Origin: Candidatus Falkowiibacteriota bacterium | Lineage (GTDB): Bacteria; Patescibacteriota; Patescibacteriia; Patescibacteriales; UBA12075 | Assembly (NCBI GenBank): GCA_030600505.1 | Contig: JAUVLY010000006.1 | Span: 1 to 14,433, forward strand | Direction: 5' to 3' | DNA length: 14,433 nt | Shown here: piece by piece, positions 4,540 through 12,204 of the stretch | Layout: each line of letters begins with the position of its first letter | Numbering within the stretch: the first letter of the stretch is position 1 | Translations under genes and position numbers: made by a program | The notes under the pieces: generated by a model | What the model was told of the DNA's origin: nothing | The model's database searches: none | What the model saw: the letters and a program-made list of their open reading frames with translations, nothing else

Positions 4540-6771
4540 ATGAAAAATAAAATAACATCTTTTTTTATTTGTTTAGGTCCAGCCAAAACAATATTTTTAA
4601 TGTTGGTTTGTTTGTTGTTTTTTTATAATATTGGTATTTTGACCGGCTCAGCTGAAGAATTAATAATAAAATATTATGATCAAGATAAGCTGGAGCAGAT
4701 AAAGATTGTTGGTGACACAAAAGAAGCTCTAACGCGCTATAATGCATTACCGGCAGTTGAATACGCGGAACCAAATTATTTATATCAGGCAAGCATAATT
4801 CCTTCAGACACATATTACAGCAACCAGTGGTACTTGAAAAAAATCAAAGCGCCTGAAGCTTGGGACATAGTGCGTGAGAGCGAAGAAATTGTAATAGCGA
4901 TTCTTGACAGTGGAGTACAGATCGATCATCCGGATCTGTCTGATAACATTTGGCAGAATGTTGGTGAAATACCGGAGAACGGAATTGACGACGATAAAAA
5001 TGGATATATTGACGATGTTAACGGCTGGAATTTCGTAAATGGCGTAGCTGACCCCTCGCCCTCATTTGAAGAAGGCTTTACGGAGGATGGTATTTTACAT
5101 GGCACAATTGTTGCCGGAGTGGCGGCCGGGAGCGGCAATAATGGAACCGGCATAAGCGGGGTTACCTGGAAAGCCAAAATTATGGCTTTAAAAGTGTTGG
5201 ACGATAAAGGTTCAGGAGACACAATAAATGTAGTAGAGGCCATTGATTACGCGATAAAAAATGGCGCTGATATAATCAATTTTAGTTTTGTTGGCTATGG
5301 TAATAGCCAAAGCCTGGAAAACGCGATTAGACGGGCTTATCAATCGGGGATCATTATGGTGGCTGCCGCCGGTAATGATCAGGGCGAGGGAGACGGAGTA
5401 AATACCGAAGAAACGCCGATTTATCCCGCTTGCCACGACGGCCAAGCACATGAGAATATGGTGATTGGTGTGAGCGCGACTGACGCCTTGGATCAAAAAG
5501 CGAGTTTTTCCGGCTTTGGCCACAACTGTGTCGATATTGCCGCTCCGGGTGTCAGTATATTCAGCACTGTGGTAAATGCCCCGAGCGAGTCATTCGAAGG
5601 TAAACAATTTATTAATTATTACGATGGCTATTGGGCGGGAACATCTATGGCCGCTCCCATGGTCAGCGGAGCGATCGCCTTGATCGAAGCGGTTAATCCC
5701 AGCCTGGGGTATTCCCAGGTAAAAAACATACTCTTTGATACAAGTGATAATATATTTCGGTTAAATCCAGAGTATTTAAATAAACTTGGCAGCGGCCGTT
5801 TAAATGTATATGAGGCGGTAAAAAAAGCCAAGAACGAGCTAGTTAATAAAGAGATTAGATTATTATTTGCTCCAAGCTCCGGAATGGCAAGTGAAATTAA
5901 AATAGCCGATTTTAAGGGCAATATTATTAATGAATTTTTAGCTTATGGCGAGGTATTTAAGGGCGGAGCTTATGTGTCAGCCGGTGATGTGGATGGAGAC
6001 GGAGACGAGGAAATCGTCAGTGGGGCGGGTTATGGCGGCGGACCGCAAATAAGAATATTCGATAATACGGGAAAAGTAGAAGGCCAGTTTTTCGCTTATG
6101 ACAAGAATTTTCGCGGTGGAGTACACCTCGCTGTTGGCGACGTGGACGGAGACGGCATTGACGAGATAATTGCCGGTGCCGGCAAGACAGGCGGACCACA
6201 TGTCAGGATTTTTAATAATCAAGGTGATCTTTTACGCCAATTTTTCGCCTATGACAAGAATTTTCGCGGTGGCGTACAAGTAGCCGTAGGTGACGTGGAC
6301 GGAGACGGCCGGGAAGAAATAATTACCGGCGCCGGTTTTGGCGGCGGGCCGCAAGTAAGAATTTTTGATTATTCCGGAAAAGTAGAAGGCCAATTTTTCG
6401 CCTATGACAAGAATTTTCGCGGCGGGGTAAGGGTAAGTACGGCTCGGATTAGCCAGGGAAGCGGCAATAAAGTGAATATTTTAACCGCTCCCGGGCCGGG
6501 AGGCGGGCCGCATATAAAAGTGTTTGATAACCGGGCACGGATAAAATCTCAGTTTTTTGCTTATGACAAGAATTTTCGCGGCGGGGTACAAATTGCGGCC
6601 GCTGACGTAGATTATGACGGTTTGGATGAAATTATTACCGGCGCCGGGCCGGGTGGCACCCCGCATTTGAGAATATTTGAGAATGGCGGGACTTTACTGC
6701 ATTCGTTTTTTGCCTTGGAAAAGGAGTTTGAAGGCGGATTAAATGTCTCGGCAATAAAATTGAAAAAATAA
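4540..6771 (+). CDS. Secreted subtilisin-like (S8) serine protease with FG-GAP-like repeats
   Basis: A predicted exported serine protease of 743 aa. A signal peptide or membrane anchor lies near residues 15-35 (TIFLMLVCLLFFYNIGIL). A short pro-region follows (about 37-85, ending VEYAEPNYLYQA), then the S8 domain (about 95-430) with the catalytic triad Asp123 in AILDSGVQIDHPDL, His187 in HGTIVAG and Ser369 in GTSMAAPMVSG. The likely oxyanion Asn279 is in AAAGND. Residues about 466-735 are six repeats of about 51 aa, each with FFAYDKNFRGG-like and GAGxGGGPxxRIFD motifs. Three carry a DVDGDG calcium-loop motif, one carries DVDYDG, and the repeat after position 619 lacks it (ARISQGSG). No sortase motif is visible. 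The ATG at 4540 fits the promoter; a TTG at 4501 lies in the -35 box. First gene of the operon, probably acting outside the cell. Confidence 0.9.
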   Translation: MKNKITSFFICLGPAKTIFLMLVCLLFFYNIGILTGSAEELIIKYYDQDKLEQIKIVGDTKEALTRYNALPAVEYAEPNYLYQASIIPSDTYYSNQWYLKKIKAPEAWDIVRESEEIVIAILDSGVQIDHPDLSDNIWQNVGEIPENGIDDDKNGYIDDVNGWNFVNGVADPSPSFEEGFTEDGILHGTIVAGVAAGSGNNGTGISGVTWKAKIMALKVLDDKGSGDTINVVEAIDYAIKNGADIINFSFVGYGNSQSLENAIRRAYQSGIIMVAAAGNDQGEGDGVNTEETPIYPACHDGQAHENMVIGVSATDALDQKASFSGFGHNCVDIAAPGVSIFSTVVNAPSESFEGKQFINYYDGYWAGTSMAAPMVSGAIALIEAVNPSLGYSQVKNILFDTSDNIFRLNPEYLNKLGSGRLNVYEAVKKAKNELVNKEIRLLFAPSSGMASEIKIADFKGNIINEFLAYGEVFKGGAYVSAGDVDGDGDEEIVSGAGYGGGPQIRIFDNTGKVEGQFFAYDKNFRGGVHLAVGDVDGDGIDEIIAGAGKTGGPHVRIFNNQGDLLRQFFAYDKNFRGGVQVAVGDVDGDGREEIITGAGFGGGPQVRIFDYSGKVEGQFFAYDKNFRGGVRVSTARISQGSGNKVNILTAPGPGGGPHIKVFDNRARIKSQFFAYDKNFRGGVQIAAADVDYDGLDEIITGAGPGGTPHLRIFENGGTLLHSFFALEKEFEGGLNVSAIKLKK
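5935..6741 (+). repeat. Tandem repeats (about 153 bp) encoding the FG-GAP-like array
   Basis: The 20-mer TATGACAAGAATTTTCGCGG is present identically at 6097, 6250, 6403 and 6562, at spacings of 153, 153 and 159 bp. Diverged outer units lie on both sides. Identity at synonymous positions suggests recent duplication or gene conversion among the inner units. Confidence 0.9.
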
Positions 6772-6788
6772 TTATAAATTTAAACAAT

Positions 6789-7826
6789 ATGCCAAAAAAA
6801 GTAATTTTTGATAAAAAAAATGTGCTTGTTACCGGCGGCGCCGGGTTTATCGGATCTCATATTTGCGATGAGCTTATTAAAGATTCTAAAGTAATTTGTT
6901 TGGATGATTTTTCTACCGGCGACGAGAAAAATATTGACCACTTGTTAGCCGAGCCTGATTTTGAATTCGTGAAACACGATATTTGCCAGCCGATAGATCT
7001 GGCCAGATTGCCGGAATTACAAAAATTTAAAATTGAGTTCCAGGGAGTACAGGAAATTTATCATTTAGCCTGCCCGATGTCACCGCGTGATTTTGACAAA
7101 AATAAGATCAAAATTTTAATGACTAACGCCTATGGCACTAAAAATGCCCTGGATATCGCGGCTAAATACGAATCAAAATTCATGCATTTTTCTTCTTCGG
7201 TAATCTACGGCCAGCGCGGCAGTCAGAATAAAAAGATAAGTGAAAATGATTTTGGCCAAGTGGATAATTTGTCGCCAACCAGTTGTTATGACGAGGGCAA
7301 GCGTTTTGCCGAGTCATTAGTGATTAATTATAAAGAAAAGTTTAAGATTGACACAAAAATACTACGTCTGTTCAGAACTTATGGGCCGCGGATGAAATTG
7401 AATGATTCGCAAATGATCCCGGATTTTATAAATAAGGCCTTGGACGATAAAGAGTTGGTGATATTCGGGGATGATAAATTCAGTTCATCATTTTGCTACG
7501 TTAGCGACTGCGTTGATGCCGCGCTAAAATTTATGGAATCAAACTTAAGCGGGCCGGTTAATATCGGGTCTGACGTAGAGGTTAGTCTGACTGAGCTGGC
7601 AAAAAAAATTATTACGATGATACGCTCAAAGTCGGATGTTTCTTATTCCAAGGAGCTGGCATTTATGCGGCCGCTTTTGATCCCGGACATAGCCAAGGCG
7701 CGGAATGAATTTGGCTGGATGCCGGTTGTCTCTCTTGACAAGGGGCTGGAAAAAACGATTTACGAGCTTAGGGCCAGTAAGGGGCTAAAGGGGGTTGAGC
7801 ACGCGATTGGAAGTTTAAATTTATGA
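6789..7826 (+). CDS. NAD-dependent epimerase/dehydratase, UDP-glucuronate decarboxylase-like
   Basis: An extended short-chain dehydrogenase of 345 aa. The Rossmann motif TGGAGFIG (15-22) binds NAD, LDDFSTG (38-44) fits the strand following it, and the active-site pair is Tyr167/Lys171 in CYDEGKRFAE, with Ser135-137 upstream. YHLACPMSPRDF (91-102), RTYGPRM (196-202), FCYVSDCVD (235-243) and GPVNIGS (255-261) match the UDP-glucuronate decarboxylase (UXS) subgroup, which makes UDP-xylose from UDP-glucuronate. Another NDP-sugar epimerase or dehydratase cannot be excluded. There is no membrane segment, so it should be cytoplasmic. It starts 17 nt after the protease stop with no clear Shine-Dalgarno site and overlaps the GT2 gene by 4 nt (ATGA), which suggests translational coupling and a shared envelope sugar pathway. 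Confidence 0.88.
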   Translation: MPKKVIFDKKNVLVTGGAGFIGSHICDELIKDSKVICLDDFSTGDEKNIDHLLAEPDFEFVKHDICQPIDLARLPELQKFKIEFQGVQEIYHLACPMSPRDFDKNKIKILMTNAYGTKNALDIAAKYESKFMHFSSSVIYGQRGSQNKKISENDFGQVDNLSPTSCYDEGKRFAESLVINYKEKFKIDTKILRLFRTYGPRMKLNDSQMIPDFINKALDDKELVIFGDDKFSSSFCYVSDCVDAALKFMESNLSGPVNIGSDVEVSLTELAKKIITMIRSKSDVSYSKELAFMRPLLIPDIAKARNEFGWMPVVSLDKGLEKTIYELRASKGLKGVEHAIGSLNL

Positions 7827-8512
7827 AAGAAAGAATTTTTTGTATAATTCCTGCTTATAACGAAGAAGATAATATCTCCTCCATTATTCAAAGCGTTGGT
7901 AAGTATGTTGACGAAGTTGTAGTAGTTGACGACGGTTCTGAGGACCGGACCGCTATAATAGCGCAAGAAGAAAAAGCTATAGTGTTGAGGCATATTATTA
8001 ACCGGGGGCAGGGCGCGGCCTTGGAAACCGGTGACCAATACGCCGGAAAAAAACAAGCCGACATTGTGGTTCATTTTGACGCTGATGGACAGTTTAGGCC
8101 TGAAGAGATAGGCAGGGTAATAGCACCGATCAAAAGAGGCGAGGCGGATATTGTTTTTGGTTCCCGTTTTTTAGGGCAAGTGAGTAATATGCCTTGGCAA
8201 AAAAAGCATCTTATTTTCCCGTTGGCCAGGATTATCAGTAAATTGTTTTGGCACGCTAATTTGAGTGATCCGCAGAGTGGATTTCGAGCCTTTAACAAAA
8301 AGTTTTTGGGTCAACTGCAAATAGAAAACGATGGTTCGGCGCATTGCTCGGAGATAATCATTAAAGCATTTGACATGAACATGAAGATAAAAGAAGTGCC
8401 CATTACGATCATTTATAATAATTTTGGGCAAAGCATATTCGGCGGCAAGGGGAGGGGTATGGGCGGAGTACAAATAATAAAAGATTTAATAATATCTAAA
8501 ATAATTAACTAA
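7823..8512 (+). CDS. Family 2 glycosyltransferase (DPM1/polyprenyl-phosphate type)
   Basis: A GT-A fold inverting glycosyltransferase of 229 aa. Visible motifs are IPAYNEEDNI (9-18), VVVDDGSEDRT (33-43), the metal/nucleotide-sugar DAD motif in FDADGQF (85-91), VFGSRFLG (111-118) and LSDPQSGFRAF (147-157). This pattern is typical of dolichol- or undecaprenyl-phosphate mannose/glucose synthases. The family's usual C-terminal membrane anchors are absent: the protein ends after a short amphipathic segment (QIIKDLIISKI). It overlaps the epimerase gene by 4 nt and is followed 5 nt later by a DUF2304 gene, a frequent partner of such transferases that may supply the membrane part. The likely role is loading a sugar onto a lipid carrier on the cytoplasmic face of the membrane. 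Confidence 0.9.
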   Translation: MKERIFCIIPAYNEEDNISSIIQSVGKYVDEVVVVDDGSEDRTAIIAQEEKAIVLRHIINRGQGAALETGDQYAGKKQADIVVHFDADGQFRPEEIGRVIAPIKRGEADIVFGSRFLGQVSNMPWQKKHLIFPLARIISKLFWHANLSDPQSGFRAFNKKFLGQLQIENDGSAHCSEIIIKAFDMNMKIKEVPITIIYNNFGQSIFGGKGRGMGGVQIIKDLIISKIIN

Positions 8513-8517
8513 GAAAA

Positions 8518-8850
8518 ATGACTCAGCAAATTTTAGCCCTGGTATTGATCGTGTTTTTTTTAGCGCGTTTGATTTGGCAGAAACAAAGAAAAAAGATAAA
8601 AGGCGGGGAATTTATTTTTTGGCTGATTTTTTGGTCCTTGTCCGGTTTGGCGATTGTATTTATTAAATATATTGATAGTTTGGCCGGCCGGCTCGGTTTT
8701 AGCGCCCAAGGCATAGATGTGCTGTTGTATTTGGGCGTGGTATTCTTGTTCTATCTGATTTTTAAGATCAGATTGCGCCAGGAAAAGCTGGATCAAGAGA
8801 TTAGCAAAATTACGCGAATTATTAGCTTAAAAGATAAAAATAAGGAGTAA
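8518..8850 (+). CDS. DUF2304 family small membrane protein
   Basis: A 110-aa protein with three probable membrane helices (about 3-20, 33-51 and 66-85) and a charged C-terminal tail (about 87-110). The GGEFIFWLIFWSLSG segment (28-42) and the RLRQEKLDQEISKITRIISLKDK tail match my recollection of DUF2304, whose genes commonly follow DPM1-like GT2 genes. The function is not established; a membrane partner or anchor for the GT2 enzyme is an inference. It starts 5 nt after the GT2 stop with no Shine-Dalgarno site, and its last codons contain the strong AAGGAG used by the next gene. Confidence 0.8.
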   Translation: MTQQILALVLIVFFLARLIWQKQRKKIKGGEFIFWLIFWSLSGLAIVFIKYIDSLAGRLGFSAQGIDVLLYLGVVFLFYLIFKIRLRQEKLDQEISKITRIISLKDKNKE

Positions 8851-8854
8851 AAAT

Positions 8855-9457
8855 ATGAAAGCTAAGGACATGATGTTTGATTTTCTTGAGACTTTATTTC
8901 TGATCGTTTTAATATCTTTTATTGTTTTTTATTTTATTGTGGGCGATCGTTTGGGATTGGCTGAAGATATTATCAAAACAGTTCTCCCATTCGCTATTTT
9001 TGGAATATTATTTTTGTCCAAATTAAAATACAGTCGGCATGAGCTAAAACGGCTTGACCGTGAAAGTACAGCCGAAGAAGCAATAATTTATCCGACCGCG
9101 GTTTTGGTTAAATGGGACGCTAGGGTGATAATAATAATTTCACTTATTATACTATTGATCCCGTTTTTTAATAAAACACTAAGCATTATAGACACCTTGC
9201 AGGCTCTTGTTTTTGGCGGTTTGATGTATATTTGGCATCGGCATTTGTTTTTTAGTAAAGGCTCAAAGATCCCGGATAAAGCAATAAGCAGGGCGCAGAT
9301 AAGTAAGGATGAAATGCTTATTTTTTCACTGCCGATAATAGTGTTGGTCCCGTGCTTGCTTGCCCGCAGTCTAAACACCTTGGATATTATTCAGGCTCTT
9401 GTGGCAATCGCCCTAATGTTTGTCTGGCGAAAGTATTTTTACTATAAATTATCGTAA
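8855..9457 (+). CDS. Polytopic membrane protein with threefold internal repeat, function unknown
   Basis: A 200-aa protein I do not recognise. About six membrane helices are apparent, arranged as three two-helix units: residues about 10-59, 88-133 and 151-198. Units two and three are clearly alike: LSIIDTLQALVFGGLMYIW (109-127) against LNTLDIIQALVAIALMFVW (173-191), each followed by aromatic and basic residues (HRHLFF and RKYFYY). Unit one is a weaker match (LGLAEDIIKTVLPFAIFGIL). It has one of the few good Shine-Dalgarno sites here, AAGGAG at 8842-8847 with a 7-nt spacer, inside the end of the DUF2304 gene. It is probably the last gene of the protease-epimerase-GT2 operon. A role in export or membrane anchoring of sugars is only a guess from position. 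Confidence 0.75.
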   Translation: MKAKDMMFDFLETLFLIVLISFIVFYFIVGDRLGLAEDIIKTVLPFAIFGILFLSKLKYSRHELKRLDRESTAEEAIIYPTAVLVKWDARVIIIISLIILLIPFFNKTLSIIDTLQALVFGGLMYIWHRHLFFSKGSKIPDKAISRAQISKDEMLIFSLPIIVLVPCLLARSLNTLDIIQALVAIALMFVWRKYFYYKLS

Positions 9458-9477
9458 TTACGACTTATGCGTTTATT

Positions 9478-9653
9478 CCCACGAATATACAAATCTTTTT
9501 ACGAATATACAAATAAAATTTTTTATGTTTGAGCCGGGCGTCCCGCCCGCGAGATTTTATCGCACGGAAAGTCGCAGGCCAGAGGCCTAGCTCCAACGTA
9601 ATATTGAATCTTTAGCATTCGTAAATTCGTAAAAAGATTTGTTGATTCGTGGG
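9478..9653. repeat. 176-bp MITE-like element with 37-bp terminal inverted repeats
   Basis: Arms 9478-9514 and 9617-9653 are reverse complements at 33 of 37 positions. The left arm contains a perfect 14-bp direct repeat (ACGAATATACAAAT at 9481 and 9501, spacer CTTTTT), and the right arm is built the same way. The interior holds further hairpins: CGGGCG/CGCCCG (9535-9549, loop TCC) and AGGCC/GGCCT (9576-9588, loop AGA). No open reading frame and no clear target-site duplication are visible. It occupies most of the 239-nt gap before the GT4 genes. A -10-like TAAATT at 9683-9688 follows, without a convincing -35 box. Confidence 0.82.
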
Positions 9654-9696
9654 AGAAAAAGATGATTATTAATTAAAACATGTAAATTGTAGTAAC

Positions 9697-10803
9697 ATGA
9701 AGATCGCCCAGGTAGTATGTGTTTTCCCGCCCTATAAAGGAGGAATTGGAAATGTGGCGGCTGATTATAGCGCTTATTTGTCAAGGCGGCATAAAGTAAC
9801 AGTCTTTACCCCTAATTATGGATTAGGGGATTTTTGCGTTAAAGACTATAAAGTAATCAGGCTTAAGCCTTGGCTTAAATACGGTAATGGAGTTTGGTTG
9901 CCTCAGCTTTTATGGCTGTTCAAAGGTTACGACGTCGTGCACTTGCATTATCCTTTTTTCGGCAGCGCGGAAATGGTTTGGCTGGCAAAGATTTTGTTTA
10001 AGAAAAAATTTAAACTATACATTCACTACCACATGGATGTGATTGGTTTGCCCTGGTGGATAAAAATATTAAGCCTGCCATCTTGTTTGATAAGGAATTC
10101 ATTATTTAAGATCGCTGACAAGATTACTGTGGCTAGTCTTGATTACATTAAGCATAGCCAGATCAAGGATTATTACAATAAACACAAAGATAAATTCTAT
10201 GAACTGCCATTTGCGGTTGATACTAAGAGATTTTACCTTCAAGAAAATAAAAAGCCAAAAGAGAATATTAGATTGCTTTTTGTGGGCGGCTTGGATAAGG
10301 CGCACTATTTCAAGGGTCTAAATGTCCTGTTTAAGGCCCTAAATGGATTAAAACAGGATAAATGGCGCCTTAATATAGTCGGCAGTGGTTCTATGCGTAA
10401 ATATTATGAAAAATCAGCAAGGAAATTTGAAATTAATGAAAAAGTAAAATTTAAAGGCCAGCTTGATCAAGCTAGTTTGGTGTCAGAATATCAAAATGCC
10501 GATCTGTTTATTTTGCCTTCCATCAATAGCAATGAAGCTTTTGGTCTGGTTCTCATCGAGGCAATGGCCTGCGGCACGGCCGTAATCGCCACTGACTTAC
10601 CGGGAGTGCGTAAAGTTTTTACTATCAAAGAAGGCCTTTTGGCCCGGCCGGGGGACAGTATTGATCTGAGAAATAGAATTCAAGAGTTATTAAAAGACAG
10701 GGTACGGCTTAGCGGCATGGGCCGGGCCGGCCGGGAGTTAGCAATAAACAAATATAGTGAAGATAAAATAAAGGATAAGTATGAAAATTTGTTTGATAAA
10801 TAA
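9697..10803 (+). CDS. Family 4 glycosyltransferase (GT-B)
   Basis: A retaining GT-B glycosyltransferase of 368 aa. The N-terminal acceptor domain starts MKIAQVVCVFPPYKGGIGNV with the GGIG loop (15-18), and YDVVHLHYPFFG (78-89) is typical of the family. The C-terminal donor domain starts near 190 with IRLLFVGGLDKAHYFKGLNVL, followed by the family signature EAFGLVLIEAMACG, where E280 and E288 form the EX7E motif. Sugar donor and acceptor cannot be told from sequence. There is no membrane helix; a peripheral location at the membrane is likely. It overlaps the next GT4 gene by 23 nt, which implies co-translation. The ATG at 9697 has no Shine-Dalgarno site. It probably belongs to the same surface-glycan pathway as the upstream operon. 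Confidence 0.9.
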   Translation: MKIAQVVCVFPPYKGGIGNVAADYSAYLSRRHKVTVFTPNYGLGDFCVKDYKVIRLKPWLKYGNGVWLPQLLWLFKGYDVVHLHYPFFGSAEMVWLAKILFKKKFKLYIHYHMDVIGLPWWIKILSLPSCLIRNSLFKIADKITVASLDYIKHSQIKDYYNKHKDKFYELPFAVDTKRFYLQENKKPKENIRLLFVGGLDKAHYFKGLNVLFKALNGLKQDKWRLNIVGSGSMRKYYEKSARKFEINEKVKFKGQLDQASLVSEYQNADLFILPSINSNEAFGLVLIEAMACGTAVIATDLPGVRKVFTIKEGLLARPGDSIDLRNRIQELLKDRVRLSGMGRAGRELAINKYSEDKIKDKYENLFDK

Positions 10804-11932
10804 TGTATACGGCAACCAGCATAAGGCTGGCGCGGAAAATATTGTCAGTTTATTGTCTTCAGGTCTTAGGCAAAAGGGCCACGAAGTTTTTTTAATAGCG
10901 ACTGACACAAAATATAAAGTTAGAGATGAAAAAATTTATTATCTGGCTTCAATTTTTTCTAGATTAAATCATTTGCCATTTTTATTAAGATTATTGTGGC
11001 ATTGGTGGGATGCGCTTAATGTGATAAATTATTTAAAAGTAAAGAATATTTTATTAAATGAAAAACCAGACGTGGTGATCGCCCATAATCTAAAAGGTCT
11101 GGGTTTACTTTTACCCCGAGCTATTAGAAAAAGCAAATTAAAGTATATTCAGGTTTTGCACGACGTACAACTTATATATCCTTCAGGATTGTTAATATAT
11201 GGAGAAGAAAGAGCCTTAAGAATGCCCTGGACGATAGTTTATCAATATTTAAGCCAAAAGCTAATAAAGTCGCCGAATTATGTTATTTCACCATCAGAAT
11301 GGTTGATAAATTTACACAAAGAGAAAAAATTTTTTATAAATTCAAAAACAAAAATAATTCGTAACCCTGTAAAAATTATTGATAATTTTCAGTCTGAGAC
11401 AGGGAAAAATGTTTATCGATTTTTGTTTGTGGGCCAATTTAACAAAGCCAAAGGGATAAAGTTTTTAATTGAGGCCTTTATTAATCTTAACGATAATATA
11501 AAAGGTAAAATTGAATTGAATTTAATAGGATATGGCGAAGAGAAAGATAAGGTTGCAGCGTTATGTAAAAATCATAGAAATATTATTATTCCCAATAATC
11601 CGGACCATGAAATGGTTCTGGGAGAAATGAATAAATCGGATTGTTTGATTGTGCCATCTCTTTGTTATGAAAATTCACCAACCGTGATTTATGAAGCTGC
11701 ATCATGCGCTTTGCCGGTCATTGCCAGCCGGATTGGTGGAGTAACTGAATTAATTCATGAGCTGGGCGGTTTGTTGTTTGAGCCGGGTAATAAGAAGGAT
11801 TTAATAAAAAAAATTGAGTGGGCGCTAATGAATAAAGAAAAAATGAAAATTATCGGCAAAAATTCAAAAGAGAAAATAAAAAAATACAGTATCTCAAATT
11901 ATATTAATAAAATTGAAAAAATCCTGCAATAG
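10781..11932 (+). CDS. Family 4 glycosyltransferase (GT-B), second copy
   Basis: A GT4 enzyme of 383 aa, only distantly similar to its upstream neighbour, so the two probably add different sugars. The N-terminal domain has MKICLINNVYG and the glycine-containing HKAGAENIV (14-22), then PDVVIAHNLKGLG (96-108) and VLHDVQLIYP (125-134). The donor domain begins near YRFLFVGQFNKAKGIKFLIEA (212-232). The signature ENSPTVIYEAASCALPVIAS gives the EX7E pair E297/E305. Lysine and A/T-ending codons are more frequent than in the first GT4, which may point to a separate origin. The start overlaps the first GT4 gene by 23 nt, with AGG 8 nt upstream as a weak ribosome binding site. The stop codon lies in the loop of the terminator hairpin at 11918-11942. 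Confidence 0.9.
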   Translation: MKICLINNVYGNQHKAGAENIVSLLSSGLRQKGHEVFLIATDTKYKVRDEKIYYLASIFSRLNHLPFLLRLLWHWWDALNVINYLKVKNILLNEKPDVVIAHNLKGLGLLLPRAIRKSKLKYIQVLHDVQLIYPSGLLIYGEERALRMPWTIVYQYLSQKLIKSPNYVISPSEWLINLHKEKKFFINSKTKIIRNPVKIIDNFQSETGKNVYRFLFVGQFNKAKGIKFLIEAFINLNDNIKGKIELNLIGYGEEKDKVAALCKNHRNIIIPNNPDHEMVLGEMNKSDCLIVPSLCYENSPTVIYEAASCALPVIASRIGGVTELIHELGGLLFEPGNKKDLIKKIEWALMNKEKMKIIGKNSKEKIKKYSISNYINKIEKILQ

Positions 11933-11942
11933 CAGGATTTTT
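11918..11942. terminator. Bidirectional intrinsic terminator between convergent units
   Basis: AAAATCCTGC (11918-11927) pairs perfectly with GCAGGATTTT (11932-11941) around AATA. A T-run follows on the plus strand, and the A-run at 11916-11920 serves the minus strand. The TAG stop of the second GT4 (11930-11932) is partly in the loop. It ends both the GT4 pair and the pil operon. Confidence 0.88.
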
Positions 11943-11963
11943 AAATTGAACAAAAGGCCTAAA

Positions 11964-12200
11964 TCAGTGGATGGATTTTTGTTCGATTTTTTTAATAATC
12001 TCTTCAAATTTGGCAACATTAATATCGCCCGCGCCGCGGCTGGCTTGTATGAGTTCGTTTTGGTCTAAAACAATTGCCTGATAAACATATTTTTTAGCAA
12101 AATTAACCGCAAAATATAAAGCGACAAAATTTGTTAATATTAGCAATATATAAATATAGCGGAAAATATGTCTAATTGTAAATTTTATTTTTAGTTTCAT
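11964..12200 (-). CDS. Small single-pass membrane protein at the end of the pil operon
   Basis: A 78-aa protein of unknown function. One membrane helix lies near residues 13-34 (FRYIYILLILTNFVALYFAV), followed by a short polar region ending KFEEIIKKIEQKSIH. A good Shine-Dalgarno GGAG lies 8 nt before the ATG, within the last codons of pilO, and only 4 nt separate the pilO stop from this start. It occupies the place where pilP stands in classical pilMNOPQ operons, but I see no PilP features (no lipobox, too short), so I do not call it PilP. It is probably an accessory of the pilus platform. Confidence 0.75.
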   Translation of the reverse strand: MKLKIKFTIRHIFRYIYILLILTNFVALYFAVNFAKKYVYQAIVLDQNELIQASRGAGDINVAKFEEIIKKIEQKSIH

Positions 12201-12204
12201 AATT

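Noticed and set aside
9452..9463. Perfect 12-bp palindrome TCGTAATTACGA at the end of the 8855-9457 gene
   Set aside because: Too short, A+T-rich and without a T-run to be a terminator; probably chance.
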